From assembly GCA_004325065.1 (NCBI GenBank), contig PITI01000087.1, positions 1 through 23,322 on the forward strand: 23,322 nt of DNA, in the 5' to 3' direction. Below the pieces are notes generated by a model. It did no database searches, had not been told where the DNA came from, and was given only the letters and a program-made list of their open reading frames with translations. This DNA comes from Hamiltosporidium magnivora (Eukaryota > Microsporidia > Dubosqiidae). The position numbers were made by a program, and so were the translations under genes. Positions 1 through 11,035 of the stretch are shown piece after piece; the stretch's first letter is position 1; each line of letters opens with the position of its first letter.

Positions 1-1
1 G

Positions 2-382
2 GGGTCCACCTAGACAATGCAATGTCATACCAAAAGGTATAACCTGCTACTTAGCTTTTCCGGCTTTTAATGGTTTTTTTTTATATCTCCCAGGCGCTAA
101 GTCTTCTAACCCGAGTGAGCAAGGCTAGGTTTCCATGCTTTTACATGGCAATTACCTACATGTTCAGCTGCGGTCTGCAATCTGGATACATAAAAAACTA
201 CAAATAAATTTGTAGAAAAAGTTTCTCCGTTTCTTAGACCTCTCCTCTTCATAACAACTCCCATGGAACAACCGAAGATGTAGTGTGGTTGTAATCCTAC
301 CAAAAATCCAAACAATAACCTCACACCATTTTCACACACTCCATTGCCAAGGAGAAAGTTTTTTATTTGGTTATCCTCCCTC
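2..382 (-). repeat. Dispersed GC-richer repeat, copy 1 (truncated at window edge)
   Basis: This block aligns in the same orientation with 18051-18432 over about 381 bases at close to 89% identity by eye, with only small indels. The similarity starts at the first bases of the window, so the unit probably continues to the left, and it stops abruptly near 382. Base composition is clearly GC-richer than the flanks. Two small hairpins are kept in both copies: ATACC/GGTAT (loop AAAA here, AACA in copy 2) and CTACAAAT/ATTTGTAG at 198-215. The minus strand is open for about 77 codons (339-106, GTG start), but copy 2 carries a one-base indel at the 5' side and a stop earlier, so I do not call a gene. 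I recognise no transposase, reverse transcriptase or RNA family. It is likely mobile or mobile-derived; class unknown. Confidence 0.85.
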
Positions 383-1066
383 AGCTTTTCAGTTCAATGA
401 ATATTAAATTTATTTGATAGTGTAACTGATTCTTTTCATTTAATTGAATGAATGATTAAAAATCTCCTTTTTGAGGATTTGTTTTCCATATTTAATGATA
501 CAAATTAATGCAAAAATTATAACAATAAAATTTTTTTAGCAAATTCCAAGGAATTTTTTTTTTACCAAACATATTTACCATCAGTGTGCTAATACCTAAC
601 AAGTAATAGCCATCATCGATGCATTCATTATTATATATTTAGAATATACGAAAATAATAAATCCAAACTTGGTGTTTGTTAAGTTTGATATAAATATATG
701 TTCTAAAGACATTTTAGGCATATTTTTCTATATTTAACTTTTTATAATTAGATTTCATTTTTATCTTAAATTTAGTTATTTTAACTAAGAAGCAAGATGA
801 AGATCTACATACTGATACTAAAATAATTACAATAAAATGAGTTTTATCGTAGCCTGATTTCTTTCGATATATCAAATTTGATTTTTATAGCAATAATTGA
901 GCTATAAAAATATTTATGTGTGCATATTGCTATAAATACGAACTATTTTTTTTATAGATATGTATCTTTGCTTGGTACACAGAAATCAATTATGAAAAAA
1001 ATAGGATTAGTTACTTAATATTGTAACTACTTCATCCAAAAAAGACAACAAAATAATCAAGTACAG

Positions 1067-1093
1067 GTTTTAAAATTTTACGAATTTTAAAAC
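1067..1093. repeat. Perfect 11-bp inverted repeat
   Basis: GTTTTAAAATT at 1067-1077 and its exact complement at 1083-1093 are separated by five bases (TTACG). No gene is adjacent. The arms are AT-rich, so a chance origin in this composition is possible. Confidence 0.6.
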
Positions 1094-1632
1094 TTATATA
1101 ATATGAATTTTTTTACCTGATTATCTCTTTATCGAGAAACCCATTTTCTCGTTTTTTTTTTTTTTCAAATTGCTTCTGTTGAATTGCCATACTTTGAGAA
1201 ATTCAAATAAATATTAAAAACTTTATTATCTTATAAATCTATTATTTTTTAAAACTATTTGATACAACTAAATATTCCTTAAAAAAAGAATTAAGCTCCT
1301 TCTAGAAGGATTTTCACAATATAACATCAATATTTAATCTTTACACCGACTTTCTTTGGAATAAGATTAAACCCTTAAATATGGGGTATGTAATACCTAA
1401 AAATAATTAAAAAGGAAGTTCAGTTGATTATAAACATACCTAAATAAAGCAATGATATAAAAAATACACATCTATTTTCTTTCATTTTTTTTAGTTTATT
1501 TAATATTATTTCAACGATTTTTTTAAAAAAACATTACTTTCTTAGGCCTTTTTATTTCGAAAAAAAAATCCTACGAGTTATTTATCGTAAAATTTATCGA
1601 AGTAGTGTTTCTTTGCAATTGGTTTTAGATAA

Positions 1633-1656
1633 AATGTTCTAGAATTTTAGAACATT
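1633..1656. repeat. Perfect 9-bp inverted repeat
   Basis: AATGTTCTA at 1633-1641 pairs exactly with TAGAACATT at 1648-1656 around a six-base loop. It stands alone in spacer DNA with no neighbouring gene. It could be a relic of a mobile-element end or a chance palindrome. Confidence 0.6.
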
Positions 1657-3518
1657 CTATCCCTGGAGACAGGATTGTGCAATTGTTTTAATAGAGCAAT
1701 AGATGAGTTTTTCTATTTACGCAAAGTTCTTAAATATAGCAGACAGAAAGCAATAATCCATACATCACTGATTAAAGTGAAACGCCGAGATTATAGAATA
1801 GTAAAATACTAAAATATAGTTCTTTTAAATTTTTATAAAGAGAAAAGATACCAATATTTATTTTATGATCAATTTAAAGAAAATTATAGCCAAAATCAAT
1901 CTGTATAATTTAATTTTCAGAGAAATTTAATTTAAAAAATCAAAATTGAAAAGCTTTAAATTTTTGTTGAAAAATGTATTTTTATAAAGTGTATTAGTGC
2001 ATCACTGTGTTATTTGGTTTAATAATTAGATTACCTGTTAAGCAGAACGTAATTTCTATTTACTTCATCTTTTATGTTTTTAGATTGCGCTTTATTTTCT
2101 GCCAGTCTATCAATAATTATAACTTAAATCGTCAAGACATTTTAGTCTAGCATATTATCTCTTTCTTTTATTTATATTTTAGGCAATATTTTTGATTTAT
2201 ACTTTCATTCTATGATTTCTCATGAGTTTTTTCAAATTTTTACCAGTGTTTAAATTTTTCGAATTAAATATTTTTGTATGATATGCTTATATATACAGTA
2301 TATCATTTTAAATGAAATTAAAAATCGTTTAAATATTTTTAAATTAGAAATTAATTAATAAATAATCTTATGTCTTTTTCGATAAATATCTTTATTTGTT
2401 AATATTATTTAGAATATTTCTGCGTTAATTTATTGTATGCATTAAAACCATAATCAAAGATTTCTATTATTCTAAAAAATGTATACGTACAAACGAATCG
2501 GTCGAATAATGATTTAAAAGATAGAAATTCTCATGTTGATAAGTACCATTTTTTATACTCTTAATCTTAATATTGCAAAATTGATATTAGTTTTTTAAAA
2601 ATTGTGATTTTCTTTAATGAAATAATTCAAAGAGAACGTTTTAAGTTTATAATGGTTTATGATGAATATATAGAAGAATTTAGCGATTAAATTGAAACTT
2701 AAAAAATAAATTGTTGCATCATTTGAAATCAATTTAAAAGTAAATTAGGCATTTGTTTCAAAATTTTTCGTTTAAAGACTTTTTAGGTTTAGAATCTCAT
2801 TAATATATAGAGTTCTTATAAAATCTTTGATGCTATATTTTTCATAGAATATATATCTTTAAATACAAACGAGAATAAACATTTAATAGTAGACACTTTC
2901 AGTTTTTTTTGGCAAAATTATGTCAGATTTTTTGATATATATGTTATGTTTGAACAAAAAACAATTGAAAAAATTTTTTTTGTCTGAAAAAATGTTTAGA
3001 GGTTTTTTTTATTACAAATCTGTTTTGTGTTTGAATATGTATAAAGATTACATTGAAGTAACACGATAGATAGATATGTGATTTATTAAACCGGTAAAAT
3101 AACCAGAACCATATTTTTTGTATACATTCATCATTAAAATTATATTTTTGCTTTTTTAAATTTCAAATTTTATATTTAAGAAATTAAATTGTATATAAAA
3201 GGAAATGATAGATAGATTTAATTGTTTTGATGTAAAATAGAAAGATAAATTGTCAAATTGCAAATTTTTGTCGATGCAGAAAGAAAAAAATGACTATGAT
3301 GAAGATAATATATTTTTGATAAACCAAAAAAATGTTTTTTCTAAATTCTTTTTTTTTTTAAATTATCGTTATATTTTATTTAAAGAAAAGTTAAAAAAAT
3401 CATTAAAACTCAATTTAAATCTATCAAAAAAAAGTTTACATTATTAATATGGTATCTTAATGTATAAAAAAGTCAGATTACACTTAAAACTACTAAAAAT
3501 AAAAAATATAAAGTTTTT

Positions 3519-4235
3519 TTAATATTCAAGACGAAGTCTTTTGACCAAAATTCCCGCTGCAAGTTTTTCCAGTTCATCTCTATCAACCATTGGATGCATA
3601 TTATTTTCTGCGGGTTTGGTTAAATTAAATTCGTTCGCAATATTTAAATTTTTTTCCTTTAATGATTGCAAATATTTTTCATCATTCAAAATTGGAAAAT
3701 CATTCAAACTTCTGCTTAAATCTTTGAAAAATGGTATATCTGAAATTCCATGCTTAGCGAACAATGGTTGGTAGTAAGAGATGATATGGTATGTTTTTTT
3801 ATCGAAAGGTATCGAAATAGTTTTTTTAAAGAAAGTTAATTTTTCCGATTCATCTTTGTCGTTTATAGACTGTGCAAGAGAACATCCATTTTTCATATAA
3901 TTTGATCCATTATGTATACCTTTTTTAAGCGAACTTTTACTTAAATGGCGTGGAACTTGTTTATACAATAAGAAATGTCCTACAATTTTTGAGGGTGACC
4001 ATATTTTTCCATCTGTCCATCTTTTCATTCCTTCTTTCGTTTCGATGAAGCAAAAAATGCAGCCGCTTCTAATAAGCTCGCGTTCTTCGATACACAATCG
4101 ATCGCGAACTGGTTCGACTAATCCAAGTCTTATTGCGTGCATTACAAGATTGGCCTCATTGAAATTATGTATATATCCTCGGATCGGTTTCATATTTTGG
4201 GGCTGATTCATATTTTTAGTAATATAATTAGCCAT
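3519..4235 (-). CDS. Gti1/Pac2 family (WOPR-domain) transcriptional regulator
   Basis: The gene encodes 238 residues, intronless. Residues 19-97 match WOPRa, the first half of the Gti1/Pac2 DNA-binding fold: G-Y-I-x-N near 20-24, the A-x-R-L-G-L helix at 34-39, the R-D-R-L and E-R-x-L-I-R-S-G run at 44-58, and the signature R-W-T-D-G-K-x-W-S-P-S-K at 72-83, then G-H-F-L-L-Y-K. Residues 134-156 match WOPRb (K-K-T-I-S-I, then T-Y-H-I-I-S-Y-Y). Family members such as Wor1 and Ryp1 bind promoter DNA and control morphological or developmental switches in fungi, acting in the nucleus. The linker at 98-131 is polar, and the tail after 160 is charged with no family match that I recognise. The first ATG is used; a second Met at residue 9 also leaves the domain whole. 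No operon partner: over 3 kb of spacer lies downstream and about 7 kb upstream. The family call is strong; target genes are unknown. Confidence 0.93.
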   Translation of the reverse strand: MANYITKNMNQPQNMKPIRGYIHNFNEANLVMHAIRLGLVEPVRDRLCIEERELIRSGCIFCFIETKEGMKRWTDGKIWSPSKIVGHFLLYKQVPRHLSKSSLKKGIHNGSNYMKNGCSLAQSINDKDESEKLTFFKKTISIPFDKKTYHIISYYQPLFAKHGISDIPFFKDLSRSLNDFPILNDEKYLQSLKEKNLNIANEFNLTKPAENNMHPMVDRDELEKLAAGILVKRLRLEY

Positions 4236-4244
4236 TGATTTATG

Positions 4245-4252
4245 TTATATAA
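4245..4252 (-). promoter_or_regulatory. TATA-like palindrome just upstream of the WOPR start
   Basis: TTATATAA lies 10-17 bases upstream of the ATG at 4235. Short 5' leaders would fit a compact eukaryote with very close transcription starts. Such octamers are frequent in this base composition, so this is weak evidence for a promoter. Confidence 0.2.
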
Positions 4253-5246
4253 AAGGAGATTTATTCATATTGCACATGTTATAAGCTTAATTTAAATTTT
4301 TTGTCGTTAAAATAACGAATAATTTTGAAATTTATATAAATTTTACCAAAATAATTTATTTACCAACAAATATAATTCAAATTGAAATAAACTGGAAAAT
4401 TATTGGTTTCTAAAAATAATGCAGTTAATTTATTATTTTATTGCCATTTTTGACAAATAAAACGTTCTAAATATTTAATATATAATAAAAGCAAATAATA
4501 GAATGCCAAATTAAATTTAAGTTTTATATTTGGAAAAATCAATGAAAATATTATTTGATTTAATTTATAAATTCTTTTAAATTGTTTTTGTTTAAATATC
4601 CCATTTCAATCAAATGTCATTATTTTACAATTTCTGTATAAATACTAAATAAAAGATATGTAAAGCAAATAAATATTTTAACAGTTTTTATAGCAATAAA
4701 ACATTGGTTAAGAATTTGATTCAATTAATTTTTAAATACTATTGGTTTTAAAAATGATATTCTCTTAATATTATTAAATTTCAATAAATACGAAAGATTA
4801 CGAGCCCATCATTGAAGAAGAATCTAAATTCGAACCATAGAATATTATATGTTCCATTACATTAAATTTATCAAAACTATTTAATAATGGTGAAATAGAA
4901 ATGTAATTTATTTTATAATGTTAAATTCAATAAATATGGTTTTTAAATATTTATAATATTAGAAAAAAAAGTGTTGTTTACAGAATTCTTAAGATCTTTT
5001 GGTTTTAATTACATAGGTTTTTCAGAGTAGAGTTTTTGTTTCATATTTAAAATCTATTTAAAATTTTGCTTAAAAAGTATTCTAATTCTTTATATAACAT
5101 AATATTTAAATAAAGGATTCAAAGACGATTAAAATAAATATTATTAAAGGAATAAATATAATGTTTTCCATTTTATAGTTTGTTCCTAAAAAATTAAAAA
5201 TACGTATATAAATATACTACCATATGGTATAAAAATTGTCGAATAA

Positions 5247-5462
5247 ATGCTATTAGAGTATATTGTTTTCTTCCAAACCTTTTTTGATTTGTCAAATTTA
5301 TCGCATGTGTTATCCTCACAATACCCTTTATTTATTCCAATTTATAAAATAAAAAGGGGAAATGTATTTCGAGTTCAAAATTTCAGGCTTCATTTGGCGA
5401 AGATAAACTATAGAGACTGTTATGTGTTTTTAAATCATGAACATTTTAAGTCTGATACCTAA
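5247..5462 (+). pseudogene. Possible coding remnant, unassigned
   Basis: An ATG-initiated frame of 71 codons in a patch with more G and C than its surroundings. The predicted peptide has a hydrophobic start (residues 1-35) and a basic middle (K-I-K-R-G-N near 34-39), then a C-x(5)-N-H-E-H arrangement near the end. A very loose likeness to a FLYWCH-type zinc finger, as found at the start of MULE transposases, crossed my mind, but the tryptophan and first cysteine of that family are missing. Coding-like composition continues past the stop to about 5620 in other frames, which suggests a decayed larger gene or element. No RBS-like or promoter information applies. The function is unknown, and it may be chance. 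Confidence 0.2.
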
Positions 5463-8400
5463 AGATCTGCAATCTATAAAATGAATAGTGGAAAAATATT
5501 CTAGGTGTATCAGAAATATAACACTCTAATACGTGGCCGTATGAAACAACCAATCCACTTCTTCGTTATAGCCAGAATGAAACATAGATTGGCAATAACA
5601 TAGCGCATGTTGATACATATGTTAAATATATCTTATATGGAAACCTATAACCAATTTAAATATTTCTAATTAAATAAATGTTTTAAATATACCAAATTAA
5701 CAAATTGGAATTTAATATATAAGAAAAAGGTAAATAATTATGTATCAAGTGTCATTTAAAGAAAGATATATTCTTTTAACAACAGCTAAATTAATAAATT
5801 AAAATATTTCATATTTTAAATGTATTTCTATTTCAAAAATTTCATATAAATTAAATATAAAATTTTATATATAAAAAATAACCCTCTGGAATCGAACATA
5901 GTGTGCCTTAGTCTTTTCGTGTAAACTCTATTTCGATATATTTTTTTATCCATGTATTTGTTCACATCAAAGAGTATAATCCATACATTAGAAATAAATT
6001 ACAATATTCGAAAAATATAGTCCATAAAATCACTCATTCTACAAGACAAATGATGAAATATTATAATTTAATAAAAATTTAAAATTTTTAAGCCAGCAAA
6101 TAGTTATTTTATGGTTTAATATCCGTAAAAAACATAAAAAAATGCACGTGTCTCGATATATTGTAATCACAGTAAGAAATCCTAAAAAAATAAATTAAAC
6201 AATATTTAAATTATATAGAAAACAAAAAAAATAGAATTTTCGTAATATACCAATAAAAACGATGTTATCGCCAAGCAAGAAGTTCTTAATCCAAAACTCA
6301 GTATCGATTTATTTCTTTCGACTGAAGAATATGACGTTGTTGGTAAGAATAAATATTAAATTTAGGGTTTGTAATCTCGTATACTTCCACTAGACCTTTT
6401 CGAGTAAATTCAGTCGTAAAACACATAAATATTTTTAATATTTTTTTGTTTTATAATATGGCCTTTAAAGCCAACAGCTTAAACCTTTTCATCAAACAAT
6501 TTATTTGGAATCTGCATTCTATCCTCGAGTAGTAAAACTTATATTGATTGGTTTTGGATTTAAGTACTATTTTATTTCGAATTATACTATAATTTTTTAG
6601 CTAAGAATTTTAAGAAATTTCTTATTCATAGACTTTCATATACATCGACCTATATTTTTAATATCGGACAGAAATTTATTTATAGTTTCTGGTTCTAAAA
6701 TTTTTTTTCTAGATTATTAATGATCGACTTTAAAATTTTAATCTCCGTCAAAATATTTCATTATTATATCGCAATAGATTTTTTCGTTGATATTAGAGAC
6801 ATTAAAAGTATTAGGATCATCAATTCAAAAATTCATAAAAATCTTGAATTATGAAGTTTTTTAAGTTTTTAACAAAAACACTATGCATGCAAAATTTACA
6901 AAATATAAATATCCTTTATAAATTCAGATTTTAACCAAATTTTAAACCTTTAAGTATCAAGCCAAGGTTATACACTATTAAAGCAACCTCATAAATCCTA
7001 ACGTACATTTTCCGAATTTATTTTTAAATATCTATGATTGCAGTTGGGTTGTAATTGCACATTCAAGCTTTTCCTAGTTTAAAAGTATTTAAAATATTAT
7101 TTGATATTCATTTTACCAGTATAACATTAATACGATTTATATTTTTCGCCTTATAGCTGGTATTCTAATTCCGAAATATATGGTCTTAACAATAATATAA
7201 TATTTCAAAAAATTGCAATTTGTAATTTAATGTTATTCTCAAGAAAGATCTAGATTTAATGTTAGCCCACGGTCGAGTACTAAGCTGTGAAAATTATAAA
7301 TTCAGTTATTTTATGGAATATGAAATTTCGACAACTTTTTGTTCAAAAATAAATCCACGGTTTCTTTTATGTTTTTCTTTGTAAATATATTCCATTTGAA
7401 GTAAAGTAGGCAAAATTATATGGGCAGAACACAAACTCATTTAATTATTTTCTAAATTGAGATTTAAATTTTTTTTCTTATCAAATTTCGATTTTGTTTT
7501 GTAAAAACAACTTAGACATTTCTTTTTAAGGTATAGTGAAAAAAAATCAATTTTCTAATTATGATTTTTATTCTTGCCAAATCCTAACGTAGATTTTTTT
7601 CATTTATTTAATTTTAGATTTGGTTCATTGATACAACAAATTTGAAACTACAAAAAAACAAAAAAATGATGCACTATATTTGAAAAAAAATTAATCGAAT
7701 AATTTTATTGTATCCTATATCAGAAAATGGGGTAATCTATTTAAGAATATTTATTCCCCAATCATTATTTATTATAATGATGACCTGAAAACCTTTTTTT
7801 TTACTTCATCAGAATATATTCTAGAATATCTCAAAAATATATTATGAATTACCTTAGTAAAAATTTTCATAAAATTGTATGCATATAGGCGTAAGAAAAT
7901 AAATAACATGATTACCAAATAGAATTGCCAACTTATCTTTTAATTCTCAATTTTGCGACTTAGAAAGTTTTTAGAATTTCATTTTTACAAGTATCGCATA
8001 TGCTTTCCACATAAAATCATAAGAAATTTCAAAATTTAGCAATTTTAATAAAGCAAGCACATCTAATAATAACTTTACTAATTCCTAGACTCTTAAACAA
8101 TAAGAACTTAGATTGAAGTTTATATCGAAATAAAATAATCATAGAAATTTACCACAATAAATTTATTGCAATAAATTCATAACTAAAAACAATTCATAAA
8201 TATATTTCATTGCAGATTAGTAAATTTTCATGAATGCAGAAACTCAAAGTTTTAATTCTCGAATTAAATATTAAAGCATGTATTTATGTTATATTTGCAC
8301 AGAATTCTAAGGCTATAAAAAAATAGTGCGATTTATATGTTCAGGCCGAATGATTTCACCTTAAAACAGGAGTAGTTTAATTCTCCCAAGTTTCTATTTC

Positions 8401-8767
8401 TTTTGTATTTAAATTATCTACGCATTTATTTCCTAAAATTTCATTGAATAAATTGATGGTTAGATCGTCTTAAAACATAATTTTATTGTCAAATATTTTA
8501 TAAAAAACGATTTTGTGTAAGCCAGGACCATAATCTTATATATTTCCAACCGAACATTATTTTGAAGTAATATATCCAAAGTTGATTAGATTTTTATTTC
8601 GAACAAATTTTTATGTTTAAATTACCTTGAATTACAAATAGAATTACTTGGACTTTGTAAAAAAGTAAAAGAAAAGACCATTCAATCTTCTTTTGATTCT
8701 TCCTCTATCGTTAAAATACCAAATATACGAGAAATTTTAGACTTTAACTAATTAATGAAAATAAAGC

Positions 8768-8798
8768 ATTCCTAGGCCTATTTATATAGTCTAGGAAT
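8768..8798. repeat. 8-bp inverted repeat with 15-base spacer
   Basis: ATTCCTAG and CTAGGAAT are exact complements around a 15-base spacer. The position is deep in spacer sequence; no gene or element boundary was seen on either side. Confidence 0.5.
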
Positions 8799-10113
8799 TC
8801 TCTTAAAAGATTGGTTTGTTATTTTCTTAGTTTTTTTATGCTATTATAAAGAAAAAAAATGTTATGATCACTGTATTAAACTCATAACCAATGGTGTCCA
8901 TAAAAGACATTTTGCTTCTATTTATGTTTAACTTCTTTAAAATTTTTTGTATTCTAATATTTTTTCTAAACTCAATCCATTATTTTCTTCTATTAAATAT
9001 GCTCTATGAATAATTTTATAGCGTAGTAATCATTACCTATGGAAAACCAATTACTAATTCTATAATTTATTACTGTGTTTATGTATTTCAATATTCCTGT
9101 ACTTTGATTCAACCAAACACTTGATATGTTTTATAATATCACATATAGAATACTTAAGATATTCTTTATATTTTGTAACATTCAAAAAAAACTATTCGAG
9201 TAAGCTTTAACCATTTAAATGATAACGAATTATATTTTGAAAACCAAAGATATTGTAATATAAATAATTAATAAAGTAGCGACATGTCAAAATATTAATT
9301 CTTTTGGAATATTTCAATGAATCTTTTAATATAGATTTAATAAATTTAAATTTAATTATTATAAAAAATTTGTAAAATATCACGTATCTAGTACTAAAAT
9401 TTGTACTATTAAAGATAAAAAATTCTTATAAACATAAGAATCATATTTCTACAAATTCATTTGATAATTTAAGAAATATATTATAGTCATTACTTATTTA
9501 GGAATCTCTATTTTTCTAATTATATTTAAAGTCTTTGTATTTTTAATTTAAGATGAAAGAAATATATTTTGATTAATGAATGTTTTAATGTGTTCAAAAT
9601 ATATTTTCTTTGAATTTTTTTAATGATATATTTAGAGTAAAATAATTTTTAAAATTGATATTTAATTTATCAGTTAAAAAATCAATTTATCAAAAACCAA
9701 AAATAGTTTGGAAATTATTGGTTTTTCAAAAAAGGAAAAAATATTTATCTTTAGAAGTTTTTTTAAGACAAAGTAAATTTAACGTATAATGTTTTTCTGA
9801 ATCGATAAAAGTAATATTTAACGTATAATTTGATATTTTAAAGGTTGTCTGAACTAAAAAATAAATTTTTTATTAGTAAAGAGATTCAAAAAATATATTT
9901 AAAACACTAAATGTTCATTTATAATATTCGATTGCCTAAATACAACATGATAGCAGAAAAATATCTTATATTCAACATATTTCCTAATCATTTATCAAAA
10001 AATCAACACAATACCAATACTTTGTCTTATTTTTATGTAATATATTGTAATTTCCTAAATATTTTAGAAAAAGAAAAAGATCGAATCTTAAAATATTAGA
10101 AATATATTACTTA

Positions 10114-10206
10114 TTTTTTAAATGCAAAGTGGTTAAAGAGGTAGAAGAAAACACGTAAAAAATGGTAAAAATATTTTAACCCAGAATTTTTTTAAATGCA
10201 AAAGTG
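10114..10206 (+). mobile_element. 5'-truncated 3' end of a LINE-like element with target-site duplication
   Basis: Bases 10128-10190 match, in inverted orientation, the last codons and 3' UTR of the open frame at the right window edge (23041-23103), over about 62 bases with only a few differences. The shared part reads V-V-K-E-V-E-E-N followed by Thr here (Met there) and TAA, then a common trailer ending in AACCCAGAA. The fragment is flanked by direct repeats: TTTTTTAAATGC plus AAAGTG at 10114-10131, and the same with one extra T and one extra A at 10187-10206. A tiny 3'-end fragment between direct repeats of 15-18 bp is the product expected of aborted target-primed reverse transcription. The GTG shared by the repeat and the element start would be junction microhomology. 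Retroelement class is inferred, since no reverse transcriptase is visible in the window. Confidence 0.6.
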
Positions 10207-11035
10207 ACTAAAAAGCTAAAGCCTTAATATTCTTTTAAAAAAATATCTCTGAATATTAGTTGTAGTGATCTAACTAATCCCAATCTATTCATGCCTTTAT
10301 TAAATATTATTTAATCATAAAAATACCAAATCATACTTTACTCTTACAAATTATTAAATTATTTTGTATCTAATTCAACATAAACCAAACTTTATTCATT
10401 CGAAAATTTGTCTAAAATACACATTTACTTTGTTAAAATATACCAAACTAAGGAATCTAATCAAAATGTATGTTTTTACCATTTAAAATATGAAAAATGC
10501 AAATATTTTTATACTATTTAATATTTAAATGTTTAAGATGCTTATTGTCTACAAAAGGATTAAAAATCTTTTAGATTTATTGATTTTATCAGAAAATAAA
10601 ATTCATTAATTTACTTAAAATATCAAAAATTTACAGCGTAATAGATCTAATGGTTAAAGTAATTAAGTATGTGAAAAATGCCGACTAAATTGGAATTTTC
10701 ACTTTTAATTTATATAGAAATAATCAAAAAATTAAAATTATCTCCGTTCAATAAATTTTAAAATGTTTTTATTGTAATGCCTTACCTTTTTATTGACTGA
10801 TAACTTCTTTATATTGTATTTATTTATTTAAATATTTACAGAACATATCTATTATTGTTTTTATATCATTTTCTTGTTTAATTATAGTACAATCAAATTT
10901 CATATCAGAACTAATGTTTATATACTAAAAAAAGCTTGAAAAATATAAGTTTATTAATTAATATTAATTTTCAAAAGCCAATATTCATATCTTTTAATAG
11001 ATCACTAGTTTTTTACCATAGGTAATAGAAAACGA
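10207..11035. other. AT-rich spacer
   Basis: About 0.8 kb of very AT-rich sequence with no open frame worth calling and no repeat that I could match elsewhere. Composition changes sharply near 11030, where the GC-richer transposon-like island begins. Confidence 0.6.

Larger units (their letters stand above)
383..3518. other. AT-rich intergenic spacer, no gene seen
   Basis: About 3.1 kb of A/T-dominated sequence with stops in all frames. An open stretch at 3250-3447 begins at TTG and is lysine, asparagine and phenylalanine rich, as chance AT-rich frames are. Two clean inverted repeats stand out, at 1067-1093 and 1633-1656 (listed separately). I see no tRNA or rRNA signature. Confidence 0.7.
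4253..10113. other. Long AT-rich spacer, almost no coding signal
   Basis: Nearly 5.9 kb without a supportable gene; stops are dense in all six frames. The exception is a slightly GC-richer patch from 5247 to about 5620, listed separately. An inverted repeat of ATTCCTAG (8768-8775) and CTAGGAAT (8791-8798) is present. An open stretch at 9911-10099 has ordinary AT-biased composition and no recognisable motif. Patches near 5890-5960 and 6370-6420 have above-background GC and share a loosely similar core (CTTTTCG-GTAAA-TC), perhaps old repeat debris. I found no tRNA. Confidence 0.6.

Noticed and set aside
3250..3447. 65-codon open frame, plus strand
   Set aside because: Starts at TTG, residue use is what AT-rich DNA gives by chance, and it has no motif.
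3541..3774. 77-codon frame, plus strand
   Set aside because: Antisense shadow of the WOPR gene.
5880..5960. tRNA-like T-arm on the minus strand (GTTCGATTCC)
   Set aside because: The five bases on either side of the loop do not pair, and no acceptor stem or anticodon arm fits upstream.
9911..10099. 62-codon frame, plus strand
   Set aside because: AT-biased composition, no domain, and it ends just before the retrocopy junction; no sign of conservation.
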